22,336 bases of DNA from a virus. A program made the position numbers and the translations under genes. The stretch is taken from the IMG/VR virus record IMGVR_UViG_3300027963_000366, positions 1 through 22,336 of that record; one strand, 5' to 3'. Below are positions 1-5,503 of the stretch, piece by piece. How positions within the stretch are numbered: the stretch's first letter is position 1; each line of letters begins with the position of its first letter. The notes under the pieces were generated by a model that was given only the letters and a program-made list of their open reading frames with translations, was not told the DNA's origin and searched no databases.

Positions 1-239
1 TGTTTAATCCAGCTCAAGTCAGATTTAATTGCAATTAATGATTCCGCAACGGTTCTTAACTCTGTTTGTTGTGCCGCCGCTTGAGCTTTAATGGCCGACA
101 TGTCGCCGTCTAGCCGCTGCACCGTAATCCACATCTTCCCCATTCCAACCGCCGCCCCCATAGCTGCCGCTCCCGTACACGTAGTCACAAGTCCCACCAT
201 ATTGATGTCAATCGGGATGATGTACGCAAACGGACTCAT
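1..239 (-). CDS. partial small membrane protein with coiled-coil tail
   Basis: An ATG at 237-239 opens a minus-strand frame with no stop down to base 1, so at least 79 residues are visible and the C-terminus lies outside the window. Residues about 5-38 are hydrophobic and rich in Gly/Ala (GAAAMGAAVGMG), compatible with one membrane segment. Residues about 42-79 (QRLDGDMSAIKAQAAAQQTE and onward) look like an amphipathic helix or coiled coil. An AGGA-type ribosome site lies about 8 nt upstream. It follows the 89-aa gene in the same direction with a 25-nt gap. A membrane anchor plus short coiled coil is common among phage holin-like or accessory lysis proteins, but no family is recognised, so that role is only a guess. 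The frame itself is well supported. Confidence 0.6.
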   Translation of the reverse strand, partial: MSPFAYIIPIDINMVGLVTTCTGAAAMGAAVGMGKMWITVQRLDGDMSAIKAQAAAQQTELRTVAESLIAIKSDLSWIK

Positions 240-264
240 AAATTTATCCTACCCCGATTGCGTG

Positions 265-534
265 TTACGAATCCCCGTTAACCGTCGTATGCCCAATCCC
301 AATGAACACATACGCGATGTACTTCTCGTCCGGCGTAAACTCCACCGTGGTTTTGGCTCGTTCACCGATGCCACTGTACCGGGTCGCCGGTGTGAACGCT
401 TTCTTCGCTAGGTCTACACTGATCGTACATCCAGCTTTGAGCGACAGGTGTTCGGCGAGCTTGACGTACGACTGCTCAACAAACCGGGTTAGGTCGCGGT
501 CCTTGAGGGTGCCGGGGGTGGAGTAGATTTTCAT
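265..534 (-). CDS. hypothetical protein, 89 aa
   Basis: A small soluble protein of 89 aa; no family recognised. Its ATG overlaps the stop of the upstream gene by 4 nt (TCAT on the plus strand at 531-534), the usual sign of translational coupling in this operon, and it ends in TAA at 265-267. The N-terminal half is mixed alpha/beta with charged residues; the C-terminal half (TTVEFTPDEKYIAYVFIGIG) looks like paired beta strands. No signal peptide or membrane span. The overlapping plus-strand frames are treated as shadows because they break this overlap pattern and lack ribosome sites. Confidence 0.65.
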   Translation of the reverse strand: MKIYSTPGTLKDRDLTRFVEQSYVKLAEHLSLKAGCTISVDLAKKAFTPATRYSGIGERAKTTVEFTPDEKYIAYVFIGIGHTTVNGDS

Positions 535-1001
535 GCACTTACCGCCTCACTTACCGCCTCACTTACCCCATCATCCATTAACCACTCCATAGCGCGGGCA
601 AAGTTGTGAGGGGTGAATGTCACATCCACACTCGGGCCGTCATCGTCCATGATACACATAGACGGGGTGGCATTGTTGTGCAGAATGAACACGTCCTTAT
701 CGTTCCTGCTCCATTTTGTTTCAAGTTGCTGAAACCGGGCGCAATAATAAACGGAATGCTTAACCCCGCGACTTTCGTAGTCCTGAGTCTTGAAATTCTT
801 CCCGCTATACCGGTCTAAAACCGTTTCCTTACGCGGCTCCGCAATAGCTAACGCGGCAACCTCGGCCACTCTCGTAAGGTCGGTAATGGCCTCTCGCACG
901 GCGTCTAGGTCCTGCCGTAGCATCGTTCGCATCTTGTCGAGCGAAACTACCTGCGGGTCGGGTTTGGGCCAACGGTCAAATTTTGGAATGCTCACACTCA
1001 T
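531..1001 (-). CDS. hypothetical protein, 156 aa
   Basis: A soluble protein of unknown function. The start chosen is the ATG at 999-1001 (MSVSIPKFDRWPKPDPQ), because it overlaps the stop of the upstream gene as ATGA; a longer frame to 1040 is possible but would run deep into that gene. Residues about 25-65 (LDKMRTMLRQDLDAVREAIT and on) form a likely long helix or coiled coil. The central part carries aromatic and Cys residues (VYYCARFQQLETKW, ATPSMCIMDDDG) and looks globular. The last residues are two copies of Glu-Ala-Val-Ser encoded by a 12-bp tandem repeat (537-566). It is followed by the 89-aa gene with a 4-nt overlap. Confidence 0.65.
   Translation of the reverse strand: MSVSIPKFDRWPKPDPQVVSLDKMRTMLRQDLDAVREAITDLTRVAEVAALAIAEPRKETVLDRYSGKNFKTQDYESRGVKHSVYYCARFQQLETKWSRNDKDVFILHNNATPSMCIMDDDGPSVDVTFTPHNFARAMEWLMDDGVSEAVSEAVSA
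537..566. repeat. 12-bp tandem repeat at a gene 3' end (2.5 copies)
   Basis: The unit ACTTACCGCCTC occurs at 537-548 and 549-560, and half of it again at 561-566. Read on the minus strand it encodes Glu-Ala-Val-Ser twice at the C-terminus of the 156-aa protein. The unit length is a multiple of three, so copy-number change would keep the frame up to the stop. Confidence 0.85.
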
Positions 1002-1210
1002 ATCTCTTTCGTGTTCTCGTTCAACTGATCTTCGCACCATGCCATGGCTTCTTGTTCCGTGTTGAAGTATCCGTGGATGTCGCTATGTAGCACGAGGCCG
1101 TAAAACTTACCGGGCTTAGTGCCAGACGGGATATACGACGCAACCGGCTTCAGGTTGCGGCACAACCAAGCTCCACCGCCGGGGCCATATAGGTTCCATT
1201 GTTCGTTCAT
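998..1210 (-). CDS. hypothetical protein, 70 aa
   Basis: The start is placed at the ATG 1208-1210 (MNEQWNLYGPGGGAW) because a good GGAG ribosome site precedes it by about 6 nt; the open frame continues to 1243 but without a better site. The protein is small and soluble. Its aromatic/Gly-rich N-terminus and the segment HSDIHGYFNTEQEAMAWCED suggest a compact beta-alpha fold. The stop overlaps the start of the 156-aa gene as ATGA. No family is recognised. Upstream, 1211-1289 contains no gene that can be supported. Confidence 0.6.
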   Translation of the reverse strand: MNEQWNLYGPGGGAWLCRNLKPVASYIPSGTKPGKFYGLVLHSDIHGYFNTEQEAMAWCEDQLNENTKEI

Positions 1211-1289
1211 ACTCTCTCCTACCTCTCTCCTAACCACCCCCACCCGCGCAGGGCCGGGAAGGGGGCGTGTCTGCCAGGACGAGGTTAGT

Positions 1290-1529
1290 TTACCGAAATT
1301 GCCGCGTTACCCACGTATTCACCCGATCTGCGAACCACTTTAAAGCGTAACCCGCAAAAAGGAACATAAGGGCATACAATAACGCCTCTGGCCTCCCGGT
1401 GACCACGAACGGGCCGAAACACAGGGCAGCCATTACCAGCGCCGCAATAGCCGTGATGATAGCCAATAACGCCACACCTGCGGCCATGTACGGGGCTTTA
1501 GCTTCGAGCCATGCGCGGAACTTGTTCAT
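1290..1529 (-). CDS. small membrane protein, two predicted spans
   Basis: A 79-aa protein with two hydrophobic stretches: residues about 14-45 (YMAAGVALLAIITAIAALVM onward) and about 49-62 (ALLYALMFLFAGYA), followed by a basic amphipathic tail. This size and topology fit phage membrane proteins such as holins or superinfection-exclusion proteins, but no specific family is recognised. The ATG overlaps the stop of the 40-aa membrane protein gene (ATGA), and a purine-rich ribosome site (GGAAGAAGAG) lies directly upstream. The pairing of two membrane microproteins suggests a common role. Confidence 0.65.
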   Translation of the reverse strand: MNKFRAWLEAKAPYMAAGVALLAIITAIAALVMAALCFGPFVVTGRPEALLYALMFLFAGYALKWFADRVNTWVTRQFR

Positions 1530-1648
1530 CTCTTCTTCCTATCCTCCCTCAATCGCTCGCACAAAACGCGCCACTGCCACGCGTCGTTACGGGCGTAGAG
1601 ATACATCACCCACCCAACTACGGTTAACGCGCCTAAGGTGAGGGTCAT
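1526..1648 (-). CDS. 40-aa single-span membrane protein
   Basis: This short frame exactly fills the gap between two larger genes. Its ATG (1646-1648) overlaps the stop of the DUF6378-like gene, and its TGA (1526-1528) overlaps the ATG of the two-span membrane protein, each by 4 nt (ATGA). The product begins MTLTLGALTVVGWVMYLYAR, one likely membrane span, followed by a charged tail ending REDRKKR. The two-sided overlap is the main evidence that it is translated. The small size with one membrane helix and a basic cytoplasmic tail resembles many phage lysis accessory or host-takeover microproteins, but function is unknown. Confidence 0.6.
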   Translation of the reverse strand: MTLTLGALTVVGWVMYLYARNDAWQWRVLCERLREDRKKR

Positions 1649-2361
1649 GCTTGCGCTCCTGGTTGCTCTCCTGCTCGCGCTACCTCGGAGGCATCGTCAG
1701 GAACGGGGGTAAACCTTTTTAGGAAGTTTTCCTTAAGCAATGTATTTTCTGCTCCAGTTATCGGCCATCGGTACGAAACAAACATCTCGCCAACACACGT
1801 CACGATCGCCTCATGATAGCCATTGGTCCACACGCTACCCACCTTAATGACCGGCGCGAAGGATTCCTTGCGGGAAACGAAGTCGTAGCACTCCAAGAAC
1901 TTACCTAGTGTAAGGGCACAATCTTGACCGTCAACCGACCGCGTGTACCACACCATATTGTCGATGGGGTCCGTGTCGTCGTGTTCGTCCTGAGTTCGCC
2001 CATCGCGCGTAACGGTAACCAGGGTTCCGCTCTGCTTGCCGCGCCACGTATCCCCAACCTCCACCGTCTCGGGTTCGGGCACTGGTTGCGGGTCGGGTTC
2101 GGCCTCCCCCTTCCCCCGCATCCGATCTATTAACGCGATGTAACCGATAGCGTCAGTCTCGTTGTCCTTGTGGTCAGGCTTGTGTTTGGCTCTCGATGCC
2201 TTGTGCAGCACCATCATCCAGCACACGTCACCAGCGGTCACGGGAGCGCCGAGGTAAGCACTCCATAGCTTGGCAATGCGACGGATGTTAATGCCGGGGT
2301 CGCCGTGGGTTTCCTCGCGGTCGTTCTCGATGATGTTCTGAGCTTCTTGGAAAGGGGTCAT
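1645..2361 (-). CDS. DUF6378-like domain with two C-terminal SH3-like modules
   Basis: A 238-aa protein. Residues 1-86 match what I recall of the DUF6378 phage domain: an N-terminal helix (NIIENDREETHGDP), then AGDVCWMMVLHKASRAKH, then a HKDNETDAIGYIALID motif; the domain's activity is unknown. After a Pro/Glu linker come two copies of a small beta-rich module: VEVGDTWRGKQSG to about residue 165, and IKVGSVWTNG to ENFLKRFTPV. Each starts VG-x-x-W and ends near a Phe-containing strand. Similar modules occur in the genes at 2358-2777 and 6047-6568. The ATG overlaps the upstream stop by 4 nt. Domain naming is from memory of the motif; the modular repeat is visible directly. Confidence 0.75.
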   Translation of the reverse strand: MTPFQEAQNIIENDREETHGDPGINIRRIAKLWSAYLGAPVTAGDVCWMMVLHKASRAKHKPDHKDNETDAIGYIALIDRMRGKGEAEPDPQPVPEPETVEVGDTWRGKQSGTLVTVTRDGRTQDEHDDTDPIDNMVWYTRSVDGQDCALTLGKFLECYDFVSRKESFAPVIKVGSVWTNGYHEAIVTCVGEMFVSYRWPITGAENTLLKENFLKRFTPVPDDASEVARAGEQPGAQA

Positions 2362-2777
2362 TGTCCGTCCCCTTCCCTATCTGCTTCATACCACTCGGGC
2401 GGGTCGCAGGGAGTGAATTCCTGAATAAACTGCTCCATTGGCCGTGTTACCTTAACGTTGCTTAAACACTTCCGGTTTCGACATGTTCGCGTTATTGATT
2501 TAACTTGCGTGTATTCCCCATCCGAGGAAACCCACCAGCTACCAACCGCGATCTCCGGGTCGCTGCCCGTATTCGCCTCCTTTAGGTGAGCGATCTGGGC
2601 GCGGAGGGTTTCGATGACGGCGTTAGCGTGGACCAGCCCTTTGGTTTGCAGTTCTTGGCCGATCTCGCGCGCGTACTGCTCCAACTCCAGAAACGCAAAT
2701 TGCTGAGCGCTTGACAGCGTTGCGGCGAACAACTCCCGCAGTGTTCCTGCGGTTATTGCAATGTGTTCTTTACTCAT
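2358..2777 (-). CDS. hypothetical protein, 139 aa, helical N-terminus plus SH3-like module
   Basis: Start placed at ATG 2775-2777 (MSKEHIAITAGTLREL), which overlaps the stop of the upstream HTH frame (ATGA) and has a GGGAG site about 10 nt upstream; the open frame to 2861 runs through that HTH gene in another phase and is not favoured. Residues about 10-68 are a long charged helix, likely coiled coil (QFAFLELEQYAREIGQELQT). Residues about 77-128 form one module starting IAVGSWWVSSDGEY and ending EQFIQEFTPC, matching the modules in the next gene. The tail is acidic. Function unknown. Confidence 0.65.
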   Translation of the reverse strand: MSKEHIAITAGTLRELFAATLSSAQQFAFLELEQYAREIGQELQTKGLVHANAVIETLRAQIAHLKEANTGSDPEIAVGSWWVSSDGEYTQVKSITRTCRNRKCLSNVKVTRPMEQFIQEFTPCDPPEWYEADREGDGQ

Positions 2778-2962
2778 GCTTTTTGCTCTCCCTTCTTCTC
2801 CCTCGGACTCCACCGCGCCAGGTGATGCGGCAAAACCCAACGGCCTGCAACCTGACGCCAACCGGGACCGGCTGACGACTGGTTGCGGGCGATGTACGCA
2901 GATAGTGTAGCTCGAGATATGCCGCGCAGTCGAGCTACCTCGGTGATGGTTAGGTAGGTCAG
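2774..2962 (-). CDS. helix-turn-helix protein lacking a canonical start codon
   Basis: The frame immediately after the TAG stop of the 117-aa gene encodes about 62 residues that look like an excisionase/MerR-type HTH: LTITEVARLRGISRATLSAY, then a basic wing-like part with GRWVLPHHLARW. It ends in a TGA overlapping the ATG of the next gene as ATGA, as for real genes in this operon. However, no ATG, GTG or TTG lies between the TAG (2963-2965) and the HTH. The first codon is CTG at 2960-2962. It may therefore start at CTG, with a distant GGAGA/GGTGG site, or be made by read-through of the amber codon as a C-terminal extension of the 117-aa protein. A sequencing error is also possible. The HTH assignment is fairly good; the mode of expression is open. 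Confidence 0.5.
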   Translation of the reverse strand: MTYLTITEVARLRGISRATLSAYIARNQSSAGPGWRQVAGRWVLPHHLARWSPREKKGEQKA

Positions 2963-3316
2963 CTAGGCCACCGTCTCCGCGTCCTTCTTGCCGCGCTCTG
3001 CCTCAACCGCCGCCCATCGCTTGCGCAGCATACAAGTTGCTTCGGTCATTGCCTCAATCAACGTAACCGCCGAACCTTCTACCCATTTGTCTTCACCGCC
3101 CGTAACCGGCGGTACTTTGAACTTCCATTGCAGGAAATCGCCCCAAATCTTGACGACCGATGTGCCATGCGCCGTGTCCGGCCCGAACCACGCATTGTCT
3201 TTGGTGTTGTACCTCCATAGCGAATCGTCAGGCATTCGAACCCGGCCGATGGCGACAGCCTCAACAAGTTTGTCTTTTTGCGCCAATTGTGATTTTAGGT
3301 CTTCAATAGTTTCCAT
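2963..3316 (-). CDS. hypothetical protein, 117 aa, ending in amber codon before an in-frame HTH
   Basis: A soluble protein. Residues 1-25 form a charged helix (METIEDLKSQLAQKDKLVEA). The middle is aromatic-rich (DSLWRYNTKDNAWFGPD, KIWGDFLQWKF) and probably beta-structured, and the C-terminus is a basic/acidic helix (CMLRKRWAAVEAERGKKDAE). No family recognised. It stops at TAG, one of only two TAG stops I noted among the checked genes; most end in TGA or TAA. The HTH coding frame continues in the same phase straight after this TAG. An AAGG-type site is close upstream of the ATG, and the 72 nt before the start contain a small hairpin. Confidence 0.6.
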   Translation of the reverse strand: METIEDLKSQLAQKDKLVEAVAIGRVRMPDDSLWRYNTKDNAWFGPDTAHGTSVVKIWGDFLQWKFKVPPVTGGEDKWVEGSAVTLIEAMTEATCMLRKRWAAVEAERGKKDAETVA

Positions 3317-3368
3317 AACCTTTACAGTAAACCTCCCATCTTCAGCCGCAGTAGGTTAGCTCTGCGGG

Positions 3369-3382
3369 ACCCTTCGCAGGGT
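3369..3382 (-). other. short hairpin with GNRA-type loop
   Basis: On the minus strand, ACCCT and AGGGT pair around a GCGA tetraloop (5-bp stem). It lies in the short gap between the 28-aa frame and the 117-aa gene. There is no T-run, so it is not an intrinsic terminator; it could mark RNA processing or be chance. Confidence 0.35.
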
Positions 3383-3388
3383 TTCGGG

Positions 3389-3475
3389 TTATCGACTTGC
3401 TTTATCCTTCCTCGCCCGTTTGAGTTCCAACGTGCGCAGCTTGGCGTGTGTGCGCCGGGTGCGTCGTGGGGTCAC
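3389..3475 (-). CDS. 28-aa arginine/lysine-rich peptide
   Basis: A GTG at 3473-3475 overlaps the stop of the upstream 128-aa gene as GTGA and opens a 28-residue frame ending in TAA. The peptide is strongly basic (MTPRRTRRTHAKLRTLELKR, then ARKDKASR) and would bind nucleic acid or an acidic partner if made. The overlap resembles the junctions of neighbouring genes. At this length composition alone is weak evidence, and there is no homology I can name. Confidence 0.4.
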   Translation of the reverse strand: MTPRRTRRTHAKLRTLELKRARKDKASR

Positions 3476-3858
3476 GCTTGCGCTCCTGCGGATGCCCCTT
3501 CGGGCACGGTTAAACCAAAATCATCGGCGGCGTCTTGTAAGCGCCGCCGCCATGATTGAGGCGCTACGGCGTCGTGGACATCCTGAAGCCTTTTTAGCTC
3601 ATCCCGAAACACTTCCAGCGACGCAGGCAACACGACGCGTTTGTTGTTTAGACCTTTCCCTTCAATGGCCTGGTCGTACATTTCTTCCGGGATCAACGCG
3701 CCAATAAAACACGCTTCGCCCTTCTCGTTGCGGTAGCGGCGTCGCTCGTTCTCGCTAACACACCGCGTTAGGTCTTTGGCCCGCTCCCAAATGATGTCAA
3801 AGCATTCTTGGAGTGTCGTTGGGACGGTCTTGGCAATGTAGGGTTTCAAGGTCATCAT
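3472..3858 (-). CDS. conserved phage-type hypothetical protein, 128 aa
   Basis: A soluble protein. Its middle part (RNEKGEACFIGALIPEEMYD) resembles a family of small phage proteins I know only as hypothetical, with a Cys-x-x-Gly-x-Leu-Ile-Pro-Glu/Asp core. Flanking regions are helical: residues 12-40 contain ECFDIIWERAKDLTRCV, and residues 78-110 contain SLEVFRDELKRLQDVHDAVA. It starts at two adjacent ATG codons; the first overlaps the upstream stop as ATGA. It ends overlapping the GTG of the 28-aa frame. Function unknown. Confidence 0.65.
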   Translation of the reverse strand: MMTLKPYIAKTVPTTLQECFDIIWERAKDLTRCVSENERRRYRNEKGEACFIGALIPEEMYDQAIEGKGLNNKRVVLPASLEVFRDELKRLQDVHDAVAPQSWRRRLQDAADDFGLTVPEGASAGAQA

Positions 3859-4115
3859 CGCGTGGCCTTCTTAAGCGCATTGATAACTCGTGCCGCCGCG
3901 TCGCAGAAAGGCCACGCGTCTCGACAAAACCCGTCACGACCAAGATAGCTAGTGGCGCGAGATTCGATTTCTGCGACCTGATCAGAGTTCAGCGGGCCAA
4001 CCCAAACTTTTCCTTTAAATTCGCCTTTAGGAACTTGCGTTTCGTCGGACGGCCAAACTTCAAGGTGGTCCTGCATCCAGAGCGCGGACAACCGATAGAA
4101 TTGAGTGTTGTTCAT
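3855..4115 (-). CDS. hypothetical protein, 86 aa
   Basis: A soluble protein with an aromatic N-terminus (MNNTQFYRLSALWMQDHLEV) and a C-terminal part with two Cys and several aromatic residues (GRDGFCRDAWPFCDAAARVI). A strong AAGGGG ribosome site lies about 5 nt before the ATG. The stop overlaps the next gene as ATGA. The upstream gap (4116-4178) contains a stable hairpin, so this gene may begin a sub-segment of the operon. No family recognised. Confidence 0.65.
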   Translation of the reverse strand: MNNTQFYRLSALWMQDHLEVWPSDETQVPKGEFKGKVWVGPLNSDQVAEIESRATSYLGRDGFCRDAWPFCDAAARVINALKKATR

Positions 4116-4141
4116 TGTTTCCCCTTGCCCTTCTATGGGCC

Positions 4142-4157
4142 GAGGGCCGAAGCCCTC
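4142..4157 (-). other. stem-loop with UUCG loop in intergenic gap
   Basis: On the minus strand GAGGGC and GCCCTC form a perfect 6-bp stem around TTCG (UUCG in RNA, an unusually stable tetraloop). It sits between the 133-aa gene and the 86-aa gene, the only sizeable gap in this operon. No T-run follows on either strand, so a classic intrinsic terminator is unlikely; an RNA-processing or stability element is more plausible. Confidence 0.5.
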
Positions 4158-4178
4158 CGCACGATTTTCACGCCTAGG

Positions 4179-4580
4179 TTAAAAATGGATTCTAGTTTGG
4201 CGATGAGCGACACTCATAGGGGAATCATTAGAGTCGCTAGAGCGAACCGCCATGCGAAGGTAAATGACGTGGCCTCCGCCGCCTTTTCGGAACCGATCTC
4301 CTCCGTCCTCAATCACGCTCCATGAGCAATCTAGGCGAATTGCATCGTTGCGCTCAACCTCAATCAAATCGGAAACGCGGCTAAGTACGGCAGTGCAAAA
4401 TTCTTCAGATCCAGTAATTCGAATCACGTCCTCACCAAAACGAGAGCCTGATTCTTTTTGAATAGGCCGCATAACGTTGGCGATCGGCATAGGTTTCTTT
4501 TTGGCCAATTTGGCCATGAGCGCACATAGCGCGATTTTGCCAACCGTGCGAGATTTTTGGTTGTGTTCCTTTGTGTTCAT
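4179..4580 (-). CDS. hypothetical protein, 133 aa, first gene of leftward operon
   Basis: The start is the ATG at 4578-4580 (MNTKEHNQKSRTVGKIAL), preceded by a purine-rich GGAGAGAAG ribosome site and a promoter about 35 nt upstream. The open frame extends to 4955, but that part crosses the divergent promoter region and is antisense to a plus-strand gene, so it is rejected. The N-terminus is basic. The central segment (FGEDVIRITGSEEFCTAVLS) and later GGGGHVIYLRMAVRSS suggest an alpha/beta domain. No family recognised. As the first gene after the promoter it could be an early host-interaction protein. Confidence 0.65.
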   Translation of the reverse strand: MNTKEHNQKSRTVGKIALCALMAKLAKKKPMPIANVMRPIQKESGSRFGEDVIRITGSEEFCTAVLSRVSDLIEVERNDAIRLDCSWSVIEDGGDRFRKGGGGHVIYLRMAVRSSDSNDSPMSVAHRQTRIHF

Positions 4581-4612
4581 CTTCTCTCCATCCCTCTCTT
4601 GAGGACACCAAT

Positions 4613-4641
4613 ATAATACAACGTCCCGCTGTAATCCGCAA
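4613..4641 (-). promoter_or_regulatory. sigma70-like promoter for leftward operon
   Basis: Minus strand: -35 TTGCGG (4636-4641), 17-bp spacer, -10 TATTAT (4613-4618). Predicted transcription start is near 4605, giving about a 25-nt leader with the ribosome site GGAGAGAAG before the ATG at 4580. Its -35 shares TTGCG with the divergent plus-strand promoter. Confidence 0.55.
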
Positions 4642-4644
4642 GCC

Positions 4645-4681
4645 TTTTCGAGAGTTTTTTCGAAGAATCTTTTTTCGAAGA
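4645..4681. repeat. AT-rich TTCGAA direct repeats between divergent promoters
   Basis: TTTTTTCGAAGA occurs at 4655-4666 and again at 4670-4681 (15-bp period), with a related TTTTCGAGA at 4645-4653. Each full copy contains the palindrome TTCGAA. The block lies between the two -35 elements of back-to-back promoters, a natural place for a shared operator or UP element. Confidence 0.6.
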
Positions 4682-4697
4682 TTTTCAGCCTAAACCC

Positions 4698-4726
4698 TTG
4701 CGTTTTGGTATTCTCCGTGATACTAT
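4698..4726 (+). promoter_or_regulatory. sigma70-like promoter for rightward 4765-6568 operon
   Basis: Plus strand: -35 TTGCGT (4698-4703), 17-bp spacer, -10 TACTAT (4721-4726). Predicted start is near 4733, about 32 nt before the ATG at 4765, with a GGAGAGAG ribosome site in the leader. It matches the divergent promoter in its TTGCG -35 and TA-x-TAT -10. Confidence 0.55.
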
Positions 4727-4764
4727 GTTCGTGTAGCCCGATGAGACGGGCGGAGAGAGAAAAC

Positions 4765-5103
4765 ATGAAACAATTCATTATTGAAGACCTGATCGGCGAC
4801 ACGGGTTCCGCGTCTATCATTTGCCGCGCTTTGCGACTCAACCAATACGCGCAAGACTTGATGAAATGCATCATTGCTGAATTTGGCGAGACCCAATCGA
4901 TTCCCGATAATTTCGGCACTACGGACCGACCGGCATCGGCCGGCGAATGGATCACGATCCTTGGTGAGCATGTTGAAGGTGAATGTTTTGGAGTTTATTC
5001 GTGGCACGACGGCGTGGAATCCGACAGTGAATTGATTGAATGGGACGGAATTCAAAAGGCGCTTGAGGCTATTGAAACCGGAGACGCCAACCTCGCCAAC
5101 TAA
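4765..5103 (+). CDS. acidic hypothetical protein, 112 aa, first gene of rightward operon
   Basis: Starts at MKQFIIEDLIGDTGSA, directly after a GGAGAGAG ribosome site and about 32 nt from a predicted promoter start; the in-frame ATG at 4705 lies within the promoter and is rejected. The protein is clearly acidic, with many Asp/Glu clustered in the C-terminal half (GEHVEGECFGVYSWHDGVES, ALEAIETGDANLAN). No membrane span and no recognised family. Small acidic first genes in phage operons are sometimes inhibitors of host enzymes or DNA mimics; that is inference from position and charge only. Confidence 0.65.
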   Translation: MKQFIIEDLIGDTGSASIICRALRLNQYAQDLMKCIIAEFGETQSIPDNFGTTDRPASAGEWITILGEHVEGECFGVYSWHDGVESDSELIEWDGIQKALEAIETGDANLAN

Positions 5104-5121
5104 GCCCCACCACGGGGCCAA

Positions 5122-5152
5122 GACCAACAAGAGAGAAGAGACATGAAATTTT
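5122..5152 (+). repeat. duplicated ribosome-site/start-codon block, copy 1
   Basis: A 31-nt block spanning the ribosome site and the first codons of the 97-aa gene (GACCAAC, then purine-rich GAGAGAAGAGAC, then ATGAAATT). A second copy at 5473-5503 matches at 28 of 31 positions and serves the 118-aa gene in the same way. Confidence 0.7.
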
Positions 5153-5436
5153 CAGTCAAGCACCCTTCAAACAAAAGAGGCATCGTCATCGAATCGCCAG
5201 GGCCATGCACGGTCTTCCAAGTTTCAGAGTCGGACTTAATGCGACTTGGCTCCGAATGCGTCCGCGATCTGGCAACGGGTGTCACGGCAACGACAACACA
5301 AAAGATTAGGGGACGGTGGCACAAGGTTGAAGGAACCATCATCGCCGCGATTGGCACCGGTCACGGCATCGGTGTTGTGTTCCATGCCTACAAAACCCCC
5401 GCCCAGGTTGCTGCATTCCGGTCCCGACCGATTTGA
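5143..5436 (+). CDS. hypothetical protein, 97 aa
   Basis: Begins MKFSVKHPSNKRGIVIESPG after a GAGAGAAGAG ribosome site, 39 nt downstream of the previous gene. The fold appears beta-rich with Gly-containing turns (GTIIAAIGTGHGIGVVFHAY). It is basic to neutral, soluble and not recognised. Its translation start region is a near duplicate of that of the 118-aa gene, but the proteins themselves are not obviously similar beyond MKF at the start. Confidence 0.6.
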   Translation: MKFSVKHPSNKRGIVIESPGPCTVFQVSESDLMRLGSECVRDLATGVTATTTQKIRGRWHKVEGTIIAAIGTGHGIGVVFHAYKTPAQVAAFRSRPI

Positions 5437-5472
5437 CCTGAAGACCCGCGATTCGTTAAAGCATAGAACCAC

Positions 5473-5503
5473 GACCAACGAGAGAGAACAGACATGAAAT
5501 TCT
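5473..5503 (+). repeat. duplicated ribosome-site/start-codon block, copy 2
   Basis: Matches 5122-5152 at 28 of 31 positions (differences at block positions 8, 17 and 30). The ATG is at the same place in both copies (5494 here). A looser version (GACCGAAC, then AAGAGAAAACACAATGA) precedes the gene at 6047. Confidence 0.7.

Noticed and set aside
91-526. Plus-strand frames of 106 and 74 aa at the left edge
   Set aside because: The minus strand carries two frames here with ribosome sites, a 4-nt overlap and protein-like composition; the plus-strand frames have none of these.
4612-4617. Perfect TATAAT on the plus strand
   Set aside because: No -35 lies 15-19 bp upstream. It overlaps the -10 of the leftward promoter, which has a better arrangement.
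4581-4955. N-terminal extension of the 133-aa minus-strand protein to 258 aa
   Set aside because: It crosses the divergent promoter region and is antisense to the 112-aa plus-strand gene; the ATG at 4580 has a strong ribosome site.
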